NCBI GenBank assembly: GCA_964413535.1
Contig: CAYPTB010000040.1
Coordinates: 62,001 to 126,000 of the forward strand
Reading direction: 5' to 3'
DNA from: CAYPTB01 sp964413535
GTDB taxonomy: Bacteria > Planctomycetota > UBA1135 > GCA-002686595
Length of the DNA stretch: 64,000 bases
Shown: piece after piece, positions 51,362 to 59,698 of the stretch
Layout: each line of letters begins with the position of its first letter
Position numbering within the stretch: the stretch's first letter is position 1
The notes under the pieces: model-generated
Database searches by the model: none
Seen by the model: the letters and a program-made list of their open reading frames with translations, nothing else
Told to the model about the DNA's origin: nothing
Program-made: the position numbers and the translations under genes

Positions 51362-52240
51362 ATGAGCGAGCACCCCGACAAGAAGCTCCGGGCCATCCAG
51401 CGCAGCGCCGACCGCCACTGGGTGGGCGACGGCTTCCCCGTGCGGACGCTCTTCGCCTACCCGAACCTGGGCGCGGTCATCGATCCGTTCCTGCTGCTCG
51501 ACTACGCCGGCCCGCGGGAGTTCCCGGCGACGAGCGAGCGCCTCGGCGTCGGCGAACACCCCCACCGCGGCTTCGAGACCGTCACGATCGTCTACCAGGG
51601 CGAGGTCGAGCACCGCGACTCCTCGGGCGGCGGCGGCCGCATCGGCCCGGGCGACGTGCAGTGGATGACCGCCGCGTCGGGCCTCGTGCACGAGGAGTTC
51701 CACGGCCGCGACTTCGCGCGCCGCGGCGGCACGTTCGAGATGGTGCAGCTCTGGGTGAACCTGCCCGCGGTGGACAAGCTCACGAAGCCCCGTTACCAGG
51801 CGATCCTCGCGAGCGAGATCCCGGAGGTCGTGCTGCCCGACGACCACGGCACCGTGCGCGTCATCGCGGGCGACTTCGACGGTGCCAAGGGCCCCGCGCA
51901 GACCTTCACGCCCATGCACGTGTGGGACCTGTGCCTCGTGAACGACACGCCGCTCGACCTCGACGTCCCCGACGGCTGGACGACCGCGCTCGTCGTGCTC
52001 GAGGGCTCGGTCACCATCGGCGACTCCGAACCGATCCGATCCGCCGAGGTCGGCTTCTTCGACCGCGCCGGCTCACGCATTCGCATCGACAGCGCCAAAG
52101 CGGCGCGAGCCATCCTCCTCAGCGGCCAACCGATCGCCGAGCCGATCGTCGGCCAAGGCCCCTTCGTGATGAACACGCACAAGGAGATCCGCCAAGCGAT
52201 CGAGGACTACCAGACCGGCAAGATGGGACAGCTGTCTTGA
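51362..52240 (+). CDS. Pirin family protein
   Basis: A 292-residue bicupin. The N-terminal cupin has the metal-binding set HPHRGFETVTIVYQGEVEHRD (His at about 61, 63, then His105-type and Glu) and SGLVHEEFHGRD. The C-terminal cupin follows (about 170-285). Pirins bind iron and some oxidise quercetin or act as redox-sensitive regulators; the physiological role varies. ATG 51362 overlaps the end of a doubtful short upstream frame. A 10-bp hairpin lies 73 bp after the stop. Confidence 0.9.
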   Translation: MSEHPDKKLRAIQRSADRHWVGDGFPVRTLFAYPNLGAVIDPFLLLDYAGPREFPATSERLGVGEHPHRGFETVTIVYQGEVEHRDSSGGGGRIGPGDVQWMTAASGLVHEEFHGRDFARRGGTFEMVQLWVNLPAVDKLTKPRYQAILASEIPEVVLPDDHGTVRVIAGDFDGAKGPAQTFTPMHVWDLCLVNDTPLDLDVPDGWTTALVVLEGSVTIGDSEPIRSAEVGFFDRAGSRIRIDSAKAARAILLSGQPIAEPIVGQGPFVMNTHKEIRQAIEDYQTGKMGQLS

Positions 52241-52313
52241 TGAGGAAAGAGTCGGACGTGTGACTTTCATCGAGCTGGAGGTCGAGCCCCACGCCCCCCA
52301 GGCGTGGATCGAC

Positions 52314-52346
52314 CCCGACAAGGGCCCGAAGTAACTCCTTGTCGGG
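52314..52346. terminator. Inverted repeat between pirin and AbiEi genes
   Basis: CCCGACAAGG (52314-52323) and CCTTGTCGGG (52337-52346) form a perfect 10-bp stem with a 13-nt loop. It may terminate the pirin transcript, or be part of the regulatory region of the downstream toxin-antitoxin locus, as it lies just before a second, larger palindrome. Confidence 0.4.
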
Positions 52347-52358
52347 CGGATTCCGCCT

Positions 52359-52406
52359 TGTCACAATTCCTCGGCACTTCTGCACAACTGCCGAGGTTTT
52401 GTGACA
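52359..52406. promoter_or_regulatory. Operator-like 18-bp inverted repeat overlapping the AbiEi start
   Basis: The arms are 52359-52376 (TGTCACAATTCCTCGGCA) and 52389-52406 (TGCCGAGGTTTTGTGACA), complementary at 16 of 18 positions with a 12-nt spacer. The GTG start at 52401 lies inside the right arm. Autoregulated AbiE loci use inverted repeats bound by the AbiEi antitoxin, so this is the natural candidate operator. It could also act as an RNA hairpin that hides the start codon. Confidence 0.7.
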
Positions 52407-53003
52407 CCCTCTCCAGCCAAGGATGCCGAGCGCCTGCTGCGGAAGACAGGCCTTGCGCGCACGCGCGACCTGGAGCTTCACGGTGTGACGCGCACCCAGC
52501 TTCGCCGGCTCTGCGAGCGAGGCGTGGTGGAGCGCGTCGGCCGCGGGCTCTACTCCCTTCCCGGCGCGGTCCTGACCGAGCGCCATAGCCTGGCCGAAGC
52601 CGCTCGGCAGGTACCCGGCGCCGTCGTGTGCCTGCTCTCGGCCCTGCGCTTCCACGGTCTAACGACGCAGAACCCGCACGAGGTGTGGCTCGCGATCGAT
52701 CGGAAGTCCTGGAGGCCGCGGTCGCGGAGCGTGCGCCTGCGCCTCGTCTACCTCTCCGGAGCTGCACTGCGCGCGGGCATCGAGAAGCACGACGTCGGAG
52801 GCGTGCGGGTCAAGGTCTTCAGCGCCGCGAAGACCGTCGCCGACTGCTTCAAGTTCCGCAACAAAGTCGGCACCGACGTGGCGGTCGAAGCCCTGCGTGA
52901 CTTCACGCGCAAGCACCGCGGCGGAGCCAACGAGCTCGCCCGCTACGCGAGGGTCTGCCGCGTGACGCGCGTGATGCAGCCCTACCTGGACTCGATCGCA
53001 TGA
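52401..53003 (+). CDS. AbiEi family type IV antitoxin
   Basis: A 200-residue protein. The N-terminal winged-helix domain spans about 5-55 (RTRDLELHGVTRTQLRRLCE then VERVGRGLYSLPG). The C-terminal AbiEi domain spans about 60-200 (AARQVPGAVVCLLSALRFHGL, VFSAAKTVADCFKFRNKVG, EALRDF). AbiEi antitoxins repress their own operon and neutralise AbiEii without binding it. GTG 52401 sits in the operator palindrome. The stop overlaps the toxin start by 4 bp. Confidence 0.88.
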   Translation: MTPSPAKDAERLLRKTGLARTRDLELHGVTRTQLRRLCERGVVERVGRGLYSLPGAVLTERHSLAEAARQVPGAVVCLLSALRFHGLTTQNPHEVWLAIDRKSWRPRSRSVRLRLVYLSGAALRAGIEKHDVGGVRVKVFSAAKTVADCFKFRNKVGTDVAVEALRDFTRKHRGGANELARYARVCRVTRVMQPYLDSIA

Positions 53004-53919
53004 GTCCCGCGCGCGACAAGGAAGACCTCGCAGCGTCCGTTCAGGCTCGACTGCTGCGGCGCGCCAAGGAGACGGGCGAGGACTATCAGGTGCTCTTCGC
53101 CGCCTACGTGTGCGAGCGCTTCCTCTACCGACTGGGCGTGTCGGACGTCTGCGATCACTTCGTGCTCAAGGGCGCGATGCTGCTGCGCCTCTGGTCGGAC
53201 CAGCCCTACCGAGCGACGCGCGACCTCGACCTCCTGCGATGCGCCGATGGCTCCTCCGACGCGATCCGGGCGGACCTCGAATCGATCTGCGGCGCCGCAG
53301 TCGAACCGGACGGCATCGAGTTCGACACGACCTCGATCGAGCTCGAGCCGATCCGAGCCGAGGAGGAGTACGTCGGGACGCGCGCCACGCTGCTCGCTCG
53401 CAGCGGTAAGGCTCGCAACATCCTGCAGGTCGACATGGGTCTTGGCGATGCGGTTTTCCCGCCCCCCGAGACGCGCACCTATCCCGCGCTTCTCGAGTTC
53501 GCGGCCCCGTGGTGCTCGCCTACCTGCCCGAGACCGTAATCGCAGAAAAGCTGGAGGCGATCGTCGTGCTCGGTGACCGCAACAGCCGCATCAAGGACTA
53601 CTTCGACCTGCGCTACCTCGCCGAGCGTTTCGAGTTCGATGGACCGCAGCTCGCCGAAGCCATCCGCCGAACGTTCGCGCGCCGCGGTACGCCGATCCCG
53701 GAGCAAGTACCGGTCGGCCTGACACCGGACTACTGGGAGAACCCGCTGCGCGCGCCGCAGATCCGAGCCTTCGCGCGTCGCACAGGCCTGAGCGTCGGAC
53801 CGGAGCCGGGTACGGAGATTCTGCACGCGGTCCGTCCTTTCCTCCTGCCCATCCTCGAAGACCTGCGGCGCGGAACCACGCAGACTCGAACTTGGAGGCC
53901 GCGAGGTCCGTGGCAATGA
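53000..53919 (+). pseudogene. AbiEii/AbiGii toxin, split by a 1-nt frameshift
   Basis: Two overlapping frames encode the two halves of one AbiEii nucleotidyltransferase. The first (53000 to about 53508) carries HFVLKGAMLLRLWSDQPYRATRDLDLL, with the G-S/A and D-x-D nucleotidyltransferase signature. The second (about 53509-53919) begins VVLAYLPETVIAEKLEAIVV and has RIKDYFDLRYLAERF, the conserved C-terminal blocks. The break falls in a run of four C at 53505-53508. One extra C would restore a single ~306-residue frame. It could be a sequencing error, a decayed toxin, or a homopolymer phase-variation switch. The ATG overlaps the antitoxin stop. Confidence 0.75.
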
Positions 53920-54030
53920 GCCTGACAAGACCGGCGTAGATCTCAGCGGTGACAGGCGCGAGCCCGTGAACGCGTCCTCCACGTTTCGCCCCGAGGTTCC
54001 GGGTTTCGCCCCCGCGGCCGAGGAGCCAAG

Positions 54031-54147
54031 ATGGATCTGACCTTGATCCGTTGGATGCTCTCGTTGACTCCTGCTGAACGTCTCCACGTGCTGCAGTCGT
54101 GGCAAGACGCCCCCGAATCCGTGCTCGAGATCTCGTGCAAGACCTGA
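54031..54147 (+). CDS. Small ORF (38 aa), possible antitoxin-type peptide
   Basis: Encodes MDLTLIRWMLSLTPAERLHV and a further 18 residues. The ATG has GAGGAG about 6 bp upstream. The D-x-x-L-I-x-W-M-L-x-L-T-P-x-E-R-L pattern is familiar from short peptides that precede nucleotidyltransferase or hypothetical genes. It may be truncated relative to such proteins, as its stop falls in a region overlapping the next frame. Confidence 0.35.
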   Translation: MDLTLIRWMLSLTPAERLHVLQSWQDAPESVLEISCKT

Positions 54148-54398
54148 TCGCACGACGCCTGCTGCTCGCGCGAATCGCTGCGGGACGACGGAGGTTGGCC
54201 GAGGCTCTCCAAAAGAAGATGTTCGACCTGATGGAGGAGAACGAGCGGCGCCTCTCGGCCTACCGGAAGGCGTCGGCTCGATGGGCCGAGGTCTGGCCGT
54301 CGCTCGCAGCCGAGATGGAACGACTTCCGTTGCTCGACGCCCAGGCGCGAATGGTCGCCAGCGCCGCGGGGGTCCTCCCCGAGAGGATTCGGACGTGA
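54135..54398 (+). CDS. Small helical hypothetical protein
   Basis: An 87-residue helical protein (from GTG 54135; a GTG at 54099 would add 12 residues). It is rich in Arg, Leu and Ala, with a probable coiled coil (LAEALQKKMFDLMEENERRL). Its TGA overlaps the GTG of the next gene. Base composition is somewhat lower in GC than the surroundings. No known family. It sits in a short accessory patch downstream of the AbiE locus. Confidence 0.4.
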   Translation: MQDLIARRLLLARIAAGRRRLAEALQKKMFDLMEENERRLSAYRKASARWAEVWPSLAAEMERLPLLDAQARMVASAAGVLPERIRT

Positions 54399-54604
54399 GC
54401 GAATTCCTGAGCGAAGAGGACCTGGACCTACGCAACCTGACCTGGGAAGAGCTGCTCGCCTGGTGGGATGCGTGGCTCGTACAGGCGCAGAGCACGAACG
54501 ATCGCGACGAGCACCTCTATTCCCACGGCGTGTTCCGCGTCGAGCCCAGCTGGAGGATCACCCCGACCGGAGTCGAGCCCGAGAGCGCCTCCGGAAGCAC
54601 CTAA
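54395..54604 (+). CDS. Small acidic hypothetical protein
   Basis: A 69-residue protein starting at GTG 54395 in a GTGA overlap with the preceding gene. It is acidic and Trp-rich (LDLRNLTWEELLAWWDAWLVQ), then VFRVEPSWRITPTG. The coupling of a basic helical protein to an acidic partner resembles a small toxin-antitoxin pair, but there is no homology to support this. The end overlaps the convergent DUF4145 gene by 4 bp. Confidence 0.4.
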   Translation: MSEFLSEEDLDLRNLTWEELLAWWDAWLVQAQSTNDRDEHLYSHGVFRVEPSWRITPTGVEPESASGST

Positions 54605-55203
54605 CCTTTTCTTGCGTCCTCAATACCTCGCTGAACTCTGGCTGGCAGTACGAAGATGAATTGCGCCAGCGCAAGAGCGAATTCCACAGCCCGTTGAGCA
54701 TCTCCGAGTCCGGGGAGTGCCGCTTTATCGTCTGCGTGACGCTGATCGTTCGCGTCAAGCCTTACATCATGGGCCCAAGCCGCCATGTCTGCGGTGATCT
54801 GGTGTTCCCTTGCAGCTTGGTCGATTCGGGAATAGAGAGATCCCTCCTGCAATCCCTTCGATTTCAGCATCGCGTCCACAGCGCTGGACGCCAACATTAC
54901 TGCACCGGCAGGAGAACTGAGGCTATTCAGTGCCTGGTCCAGATAGGCCCGCGCTCTGTCCGGAATCGCTGGGTCGATCACGGCACCCCGAGGGAAAAGC
55001 TCGGTGATCGCTCCACCCGCAGTTGGAGATGCGGCCATGATGAGGCCTCCGCAACGATTGCAGCGATAGGTACACCAATAGCGACGGTTTGCGCCGGCGA
55101 AGTCAGCAGTGTGGATCTGGTGACAAAACGGCATTGTTGGTCTATCGACGTTGCAATGTGGACATCTGTCCAAGTCAAGTTGAGTCTGAAGCAGTAGCGC
55201 CAT
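54601..55203 (-). CDS. DUF4145 domain protein
   Basis: A 200-residue protein. An N-terminal zinc-ribbon-like part has CPHC (about 14-17) and CNRCGG (about 48-53). The DUF4145 core follows (about 75-195), including RARAYLDQALNSLSSPAGAVMLASSAVDAML, then WAHDVRLDANDQRH and the AVEFALALAQFIFVLP end. DUF4145 proteins occur in defence and restriction contexts, but the function is unknown. Codon use is visibly lower in GC than neighbouring genes, suggesting recent acquisition. ATG 55203 was chosen over an adjacent GTG. Confidence 0.8.
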   Translation of the reverse strand: MALLLQTQLDLDRCPHCNVDRPTMPFCHQIHTADFAGANRRYWCTYRCNRCGGLIMAASPTAGGAITELFPRGAVIDPAIPDRARAYLDQALNSLSSPAGAVMLASSAVDAMLKSKGLQEGSLYSRIDQAAREHQITADMAAWAHDVRLDANDQRHADDKAALPGLGDAQRAVEFALALAQFIFVLPARVQRGIEDARKG

Positions 55204-55215
55204 CACATATCATCC

Positions 55216-57948
55216 TCAATCGTGTTGTACCGTGAGCACCACTTCGGGGGCGGGGGGCCTGAGGTTGTAGTGCGAGCTCATGGCGCGGCCGTAGGCGCCG
55301 GTGTTGGCGATGAGGAGGACGTCGCCTTCGTGGGTTGGGGGAAGTAGGCGGTCGCTGCCGAGTTGGTCGGCGGATTCGCAGATGGGGCCGACGATGTCGA
55401 CGAGATCCGTGGCGGGTTCGCCGTAGCGGGTGAGGTTCGCGATCTCGTGGTGCGCGCCGTAGAGCGCGGGGCGGATGAGGGAGTTCATGCCAGTCGCGAT
55501 GCCGACGTAGCGCGCGCGGCCCTTGCCCTTGAGTTGCGTCACCTCGGCGACGAGCACGCCGGCCTGCGCGACGAGGTAGCGGCCGGGCTCGAGCCAGAGC
55601 TCGAATCGGGGGTAACGCGCGCGCAGGTCCTCGAGCACGGCGCGCAGCGCGGCGAGGTCGAGCGGGGGTTGGCCGGGGCGCTCGGGCACGCCGAGACCCC
55701 CGCCCAGGTCGAGCGAGCGCACGTCGGGGAAGAGCGCCGCGTGGCGCGCGAGCTCTTCGCCCACCTCGCGCCAATTCTCGACGTCGAAGATGCCGCTGCC
55801 GGTGTGCGCGTGCAGGCCGACGACGGTCGCGCCGACGGCGCGCGCGGCTTGCGCGAGCTCCTCGAGCTCGGAGACGGGCACGCCGAACTTCGAGTGCGTG
55901 CCGGCCGTGCGCACGTGCGCGTGGTGGCCGCGTCCGAAGCCCGTGTCGACGCGCACGTGTAGCTCGCGGCCGGCGAAGAGGTCGGGCCACTCGACGAGCG
56001 GGTGCAGGTTGTCGAGCGTGACCGGGATCCCGTGCTCGAGCGCCCAGGCGTACTCGGAGCGCGGGGCGAAGTTGGGCGTGAAGAGGATCTCGGGCGGCTC
56101 GAGCGACGGGAGCGCCGCGCGCACGTGCTCGAGCTCGCCCTGCGACACGCACTCGAAGGCGATGCCCTCGGCGCGCAGGATGCGCAGGAGCTCGGCGTGT
56201 GGATTGGCCTTGACGGCGTAGAAGACGCGGTCGGCGCCGCTCGACGCACGCAGCGCGCGCGCCTGGCTCGCGACGGTGTTCCCGTCGTAGACGAAGGCCG
56301 AGCCGGTCTCGCGCGCGAGCTCGATCAATAGCTCGCGCTTGCCGACCCACCACGGCTCGGCTTCGTGCGCCGCGCCCGCGCGCGCGCCGAAGAGCTGCTC
56401 CCAGGTCGCGCCGAGCACGAGGTCGCCCTGCACGGCGCGGATCGTCTGCTCGTGCAAGCGCTTGGCGAGCCGGTCGCCCTGCGCCTCGTCGACGACGAAC
56501 GTGAGGTTCAGGTCGTTCGAGGCCTGCGTGACGAGGTAGATCTTCTGCTCCTCGAAGAGCTGCAGCGCGTCGCCGAGCCTGTGCAGGATCGCGCGGATGT
56601 TGCGCCCGACGAGGCTCACCGCGGCGCAGGGCCCCAGCACCTTGGTCTTGCAGATCGCGGAGAGGTCCGCCACGAGGTCCGCCACGACCTCTTCGTCGAC
56701 CGCGTTCGCCGAAGGGTCGAGCGACACGGTCACGTTCGTCTCCGACGTCGAAACCTGGTCGATGGAAAGGCCGTGCTCCTTGAAGACGGCGAACGCGTCC
56801 GCCAGGAAGCCGACCTGGTGCCACATGCCGAGCGTCTCCATCGAGACGAGCGTGATGCCCTTCTTGATGCACACGGCCTTGACCTGCGCGCCGCCGTCGC
56901 GCCCGCCGGCGCCGATGACGGTGCCCTGGAGCGCGGGCGACTGGGTCGCGAAGACGTGCAGCGGGATGCCGGCGCGGCGCACGGGCGCGAGGCAGCGCGG
57001 GTGCAGCACCTTGGCGCCGTTGCTCGCGATCTCCTGCGCCTCGTCGTACTCGAGCGCGCGCAGGAGGCGCGCGGCAGGAACGGCGCGCGGATCGGCGCTG
57101 AACATGCCGGGCACGTCGGTCCAGATCTCGAGCCGCTCGGCCCCGAGCTTCGCGGCCAGGTAGCTCGCGGAAGTGTCCGAGCCGCCGCGGCCGAGCAGCA
57201 CGGTGTGGCCCGCGCCGTCGCCGGCGATGAAGCCCTGAGTGACGATCACCTGGCCCGCGGCGGCGAAGCGGTGCTCGAGCGCGGCGTCGGGAGCGAAATC
57301 ACAGGTGGCAGAGAGATAGGAGGTGCGGTTGCGACCGTGCTTGCTCGCCTCGGCCGTGAGCACCGTGCGCGCGTCGATCCAGCCGACGTCGAGGCCCAAG
57401 CTCGCGAGGTACTGCGCGCCGAGTTGCGTCGCGAGGAGCTCGCCGTTCGCGAGGAAGCGCGCGCGCACGCGATCGCCGACCTCGCCGACGAGCGCGATGC
57501 CGGCCAGCATCTGGCGCAGGTTCGCGAGGAGCTCCTCGAAGGCGGGACCCGGCTCGATCTGGAGGTCGGCCGCCAACGCGCGGTGGCGCGCGACGATCTC
57601 CGCCAAGATCGAGTCGTAGGCGGGAATCGACTCGGATCTTCGCTCGGGCGCCGATTCGAGTCCCGCCTCGGCCGTCGACCCGGATCTCGGCCCACTCGTC
57701 GACTCGAGGCTCGCCGCGAGCACCGGCGCCGAGCTCGGCTCGCGGATCGCTGCGCCGCCGTTCGTCGCGAGCCGCAGGCACTCTTCGAGCCGATCGGTGA
57801 CACCCGAGAGCGCCGAATGGACGACCACGGGTCGCACGCCCTCGGCGAGCCGCGCGCGCACGACGCTCGCGATGTTCTGCCAGTTCGCGACCGAGGAGAC
57901 GCTCGTGCCGCCGAACTTCGCCACCACCCAGCGCGCGGGATCCGCCAT
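55216..57948 (-). CDS. lysC-lysA: Bifunctional aspartate kinase / diaminopimelate decarboxylase
   Basis: A 910-residue fusion catalysing the first and last steps of lysine synthesis. The N-terminal aspartate kinase (about 1-470) has VVAKFGGTSVSS (Lys11), an ASYLAAKLGAERLEIWTDVPG block, and C-terminal ACT domains (SMETLGMWHQVGFLADAFAVF). The C-terminal PLP-dependent decarboxylase (about 525-910) has FYAVKANPH with the PLP lysine at 580, HAHTGSG, and EPGRYLVAQAG. This fusion order is known from Xanthomonas-type bacteria and some others. The kinase portion contains an unusual low-complexity insert of ~45 residues near 70-110. ATG 57948. Confidence 0.92.
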   Translation of the reverse strand: MADPARWVVAKFGGTSVSSVANWQNIASVVRARLAEGVRPVVVHSALSGVTDRLEECLRLATNGGAAIREPSSAPVLAASLESTSGPRSGSTAEAGLESAPERRSESIPAYDSILAEIVARHRALAADLQIEPGPAFEELLANLRQMLAGIALVGEVGDRVRARFLANGELLATQLGAQYLASLGLDVGWIDARTVLTAEASKHGRNRTSYLSATCDFAPDAALEHRFAAAGQVIVTQGFIAGDGAGHTVLLGRGGSDTSASYLAAKLGAERLEIWTDVPGMFSADPRAVPAARLLRALEYDEAQEIASNGAKVLHPRCLAPVRRAGIPLHVFATQSPALQGTVIGAGGRDGGAQVKAVCIKKGITLVSMETLGMWHQVGFLADAFAVFKEHGLSIDQVSTSETNVTVSLDPSANAVDEEVVADLVADLSAICKTKVLGPCAAVSLVGRNIRAILHRLGDALQLFEEQKIYLVTQASNDLNLTFVVDEAQGDRLAKRLHEQTIRAVQGDLVLGATWEQLFGARAGAAHEAEPWWVGKRELLIELARETGSAFVYDGNTVASQARALRASSGADRVFYAVKANPHAELLRILRAEGIAFECVSQGELEHVRAALPSLEPPEILFTPNFAPRSEYAWALEHGIPVTLDNLHPLVEWPDLFAGRELHVRVDTGFGRGHHAHVRTAGTHSKFGVPVSELEELAQAARAVGATVVGLHAHTGSGIFDVENWREVGEELARHAALFPDVRSLDLGGGLGVPERPGQPPLDLAALRAVLEDLRARYPRFELWLEPGRYLVAQAGVLVAEVTQLKGKGRARYVGIATGMNSLIRPALYGAHHEIANLTRYGEPATDLVDIVGPICESADQLGSDRLLPPTHEGDVLLIANTGAYGRAMSSHYNLRPPAPEVVLTVQHD

Positions 57949-58167
57949 GGCCCCATGCTGTCAACGCGCCGGGGCAACCTGCAAACGCGGTCCGGCCTGC
58001 CTTCGAGCGGGCGGCCCAGGGGCCCTTCGGCAAGCGGGAGCTCGCTCGAGCAGCGCCTCGGCTCTCGGTGGAGAACCTGTTGGGGAGCCTGGGAGGAAGC
58101 GGTGGAGAGACTGTGGAAAGCACGTGCAATGCGCGCTGAAACCGCGGCGACGAGCTCGAGCTGGGTC

Positions 58168-58974
58168 TCAGATGTCGCTGGTCAGGACGAAGCGCCAGTC
58201 CCAGCCCGCCATCCTGTGATGCAGGAGCGTGGCCGTCGCCGACGGGAAGTGCCCGAGGGCCTGGAGTCTCGGGACGAGCGGATCCGCGCCGGGAGCGCAG
58301 AACATGTGCACGTGGTCCGCGAGCGGCTCCGGGTGACCTGGCTCGGCCTGGGCGCCGAACTGCACGTGCAGCAGAGGCATCGGCGCTCCCGTGCTCTTCA
58401 GGACGAGATCCTTCTTGCCGTTCAGGGACAGGAACGAGAGCGGCCCGCGCGCCGCTTCGAGGACCGGACGCAAGGCACGCATCCGCGCCTCGTCCAACGA
58501 ATAGAAGACGAGGGTCGTGGCTACGCGCAGCGGCGTCCAGGGCAGGCGACCGAGGAGTGCGACGACGCGGTTCTCGCCGCCGTCGCCGGGATCCATCGAG
58601 ACGGCGTAGCCGCGCGGGCAGAGCGGGTACTTGCGTGGAAGGGCCCAGGTCACGAGCCGCGCGGTCAGGCGCCGTCCGCGGTGCTCGGGACGCACCTTGA
58701 GGTCCCCCAGGTACCACGCACGGCGCAGACGACCTCCCGGGGCGGGCACCTTGCGCAACACCGCGGCGCACACCCCGACGACGCGCTCTCCGTCGAGGAT
58801 GCACAGGTAGGAGAGCTCTCCGAGACGGTCGAAGAAGGCGAAGTAGTCGCGTCCGTGATCGACCTCGAACCAGTCCAGGCCGAGCGGATACAGCACACCA
58901 CGCTCCAAGTCGGCGATGCGCGGCGCGAACTCCGCCCGCTCGTGGAGCGCCACTTCGTGGACCGCGAGTCCCAT
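58168..58974 (-). CDS. GNAT-like acetyltransferase (third gene of BtaA-like operon)
   Basis: A 268-residue protein. The acetyl-CoA binding motif lies near residues 92-107 (YLGDLKVRPEHRGRRLTARL, with RGRRLT in place of the RGxGxG loop). The C-terminal half (about 140-268) is longer than in a simple GNAT and may bind a specific substrate. It follows the heme-oxygenase-like gene by 10 bp and probably acylates the product of the operon. No substrate can be predicted. Confidence 0.75.
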   Translation of the reverse strand: MGLAVHEVALHERAEFAPRIADLERGVLYPLGLDWFEVDHGRDYFAFFDRLGELSYLCILDGERVVGVCAAVLRKVPAPGGRLRRAWYLGDLKVRPEHRGRRLTARLVTWALPRKYPLCPRGYAVSMDPGDGGENRVVALLGRLPWTPLRVATTLVFYSLDEARMRALRPVLEAARGPLSFLSLNGKKDLVLKSTGAPMPLLHVQFGAQAEPGHPEPLADHVHMFCAPGADPLVPRLQALGHFPSATATLLHHRMAGWDWRFVLTSDI

Positions 58975-58984
58975 CTCGATCCGC

Positions 58985-59698
58985 TCAGGTGCGGGAGTGA
59001 CGGACGAGGAGATCGCGCATCCAGCGTCGCTCCCGGGCGCGGTAGAGTCCGCGGTACAGCGTGTCGAAGGAGTGCGCTCCGAGGCGGATGCCCTGGGCGA
59101 CGTAGTAGCGGTCCTCGCGCGACTCCCACGCCGGTTGCAGGACTTCGAAGAAGTCCGCGGCGTGACGCACGTCGAGCTCGCGGTGGAGGCTGTAGTGGAT
59201 CAACTCGTCGGCCGACAGCCAGCCGCGCTCGACGATGATCTCCCCCAGCCAGGAGGAGATCTCCGCGAACATGCGCTCGATCGTGCCCATCACTCCGACA
59301 CCCACCAGGTATTCGTCCAGGACGCACGCCCCCACGAGCGTCGTGTTGAACATGCGTACCTCGGGCCAGAGCACACGCCGGTCGACGTCCGCCTCGGTGA
59401 TCGCGTCCAGCCTGCGCAGGAGCTCGAGGAAGGTCGCGCCGTGTTGGTCGATCGTCGCGCCCTCGCCGTGCTCCTCCCACACGTTGCGCAGCACCTCGAC
59501 CCTCGCCTTCGCGCTCGGGATCTTCGCCGCAACGGCCGCCATGGGGCGGCTGAAGAAGGTCACGGCGTTGTAGAACTGGATCTGCGTCTCGACGAAGTCC
59601 TCTTTCGCGAAGCTCCCGTCGCGCAGCGCGCTGAAGTACGGATTGTTCGCGTAGTCCGTCTCGTCCAGGACCCTGCGGATGAAGTCCTTCAACGGCAC
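58985..59698 (-). CDS. Heme-oxygenase-like diiron oxidase (HDO) family protein
   Basis: A 237-residue all-helical protein of the PqqC/TENA/CADD-like fold. Likely metal ligands are Glu75/Glu76 in NVWEEHGEG and His86 (matching the N-x-W-E-E...H pattern of iron-containing redox enzymes), Glu141 (GTIERMFAE), and the strong H172-x3-D176-x2-H179 motif (LHRELDVRHA). This set is that of heme-oxygenase-like diiron oxidases, which perform oxidative C-C cleavage, N-oxygenation or similar chemistry in natural product pathways. The GTG start at 59698 overlaps the upstream gene by 10 bp. The substrate is probably made by that upstream enzyme. Confidence 0.75.
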   Translation of the reverse strand: MPLKDFIRRVLDETDYANNPYFSALRDGSFAKEDFVETQIQFYNAVTFFSRPMAAVAAKIPSAKARVEVLRNVWEEHGEGATIDQHGATFLELLRRLDAITEADVDRRVLWPEVRMFNTTLVGACVLDEYLVGVGVMGTIERMFAEISSWLGEIIVERGWLSADELIHYSLHRELDVRHAADFFEVLQPAWESREDRYYVAQGIRLGAHSFDTLYRGLYRARERRWMRDLLVRHSRT

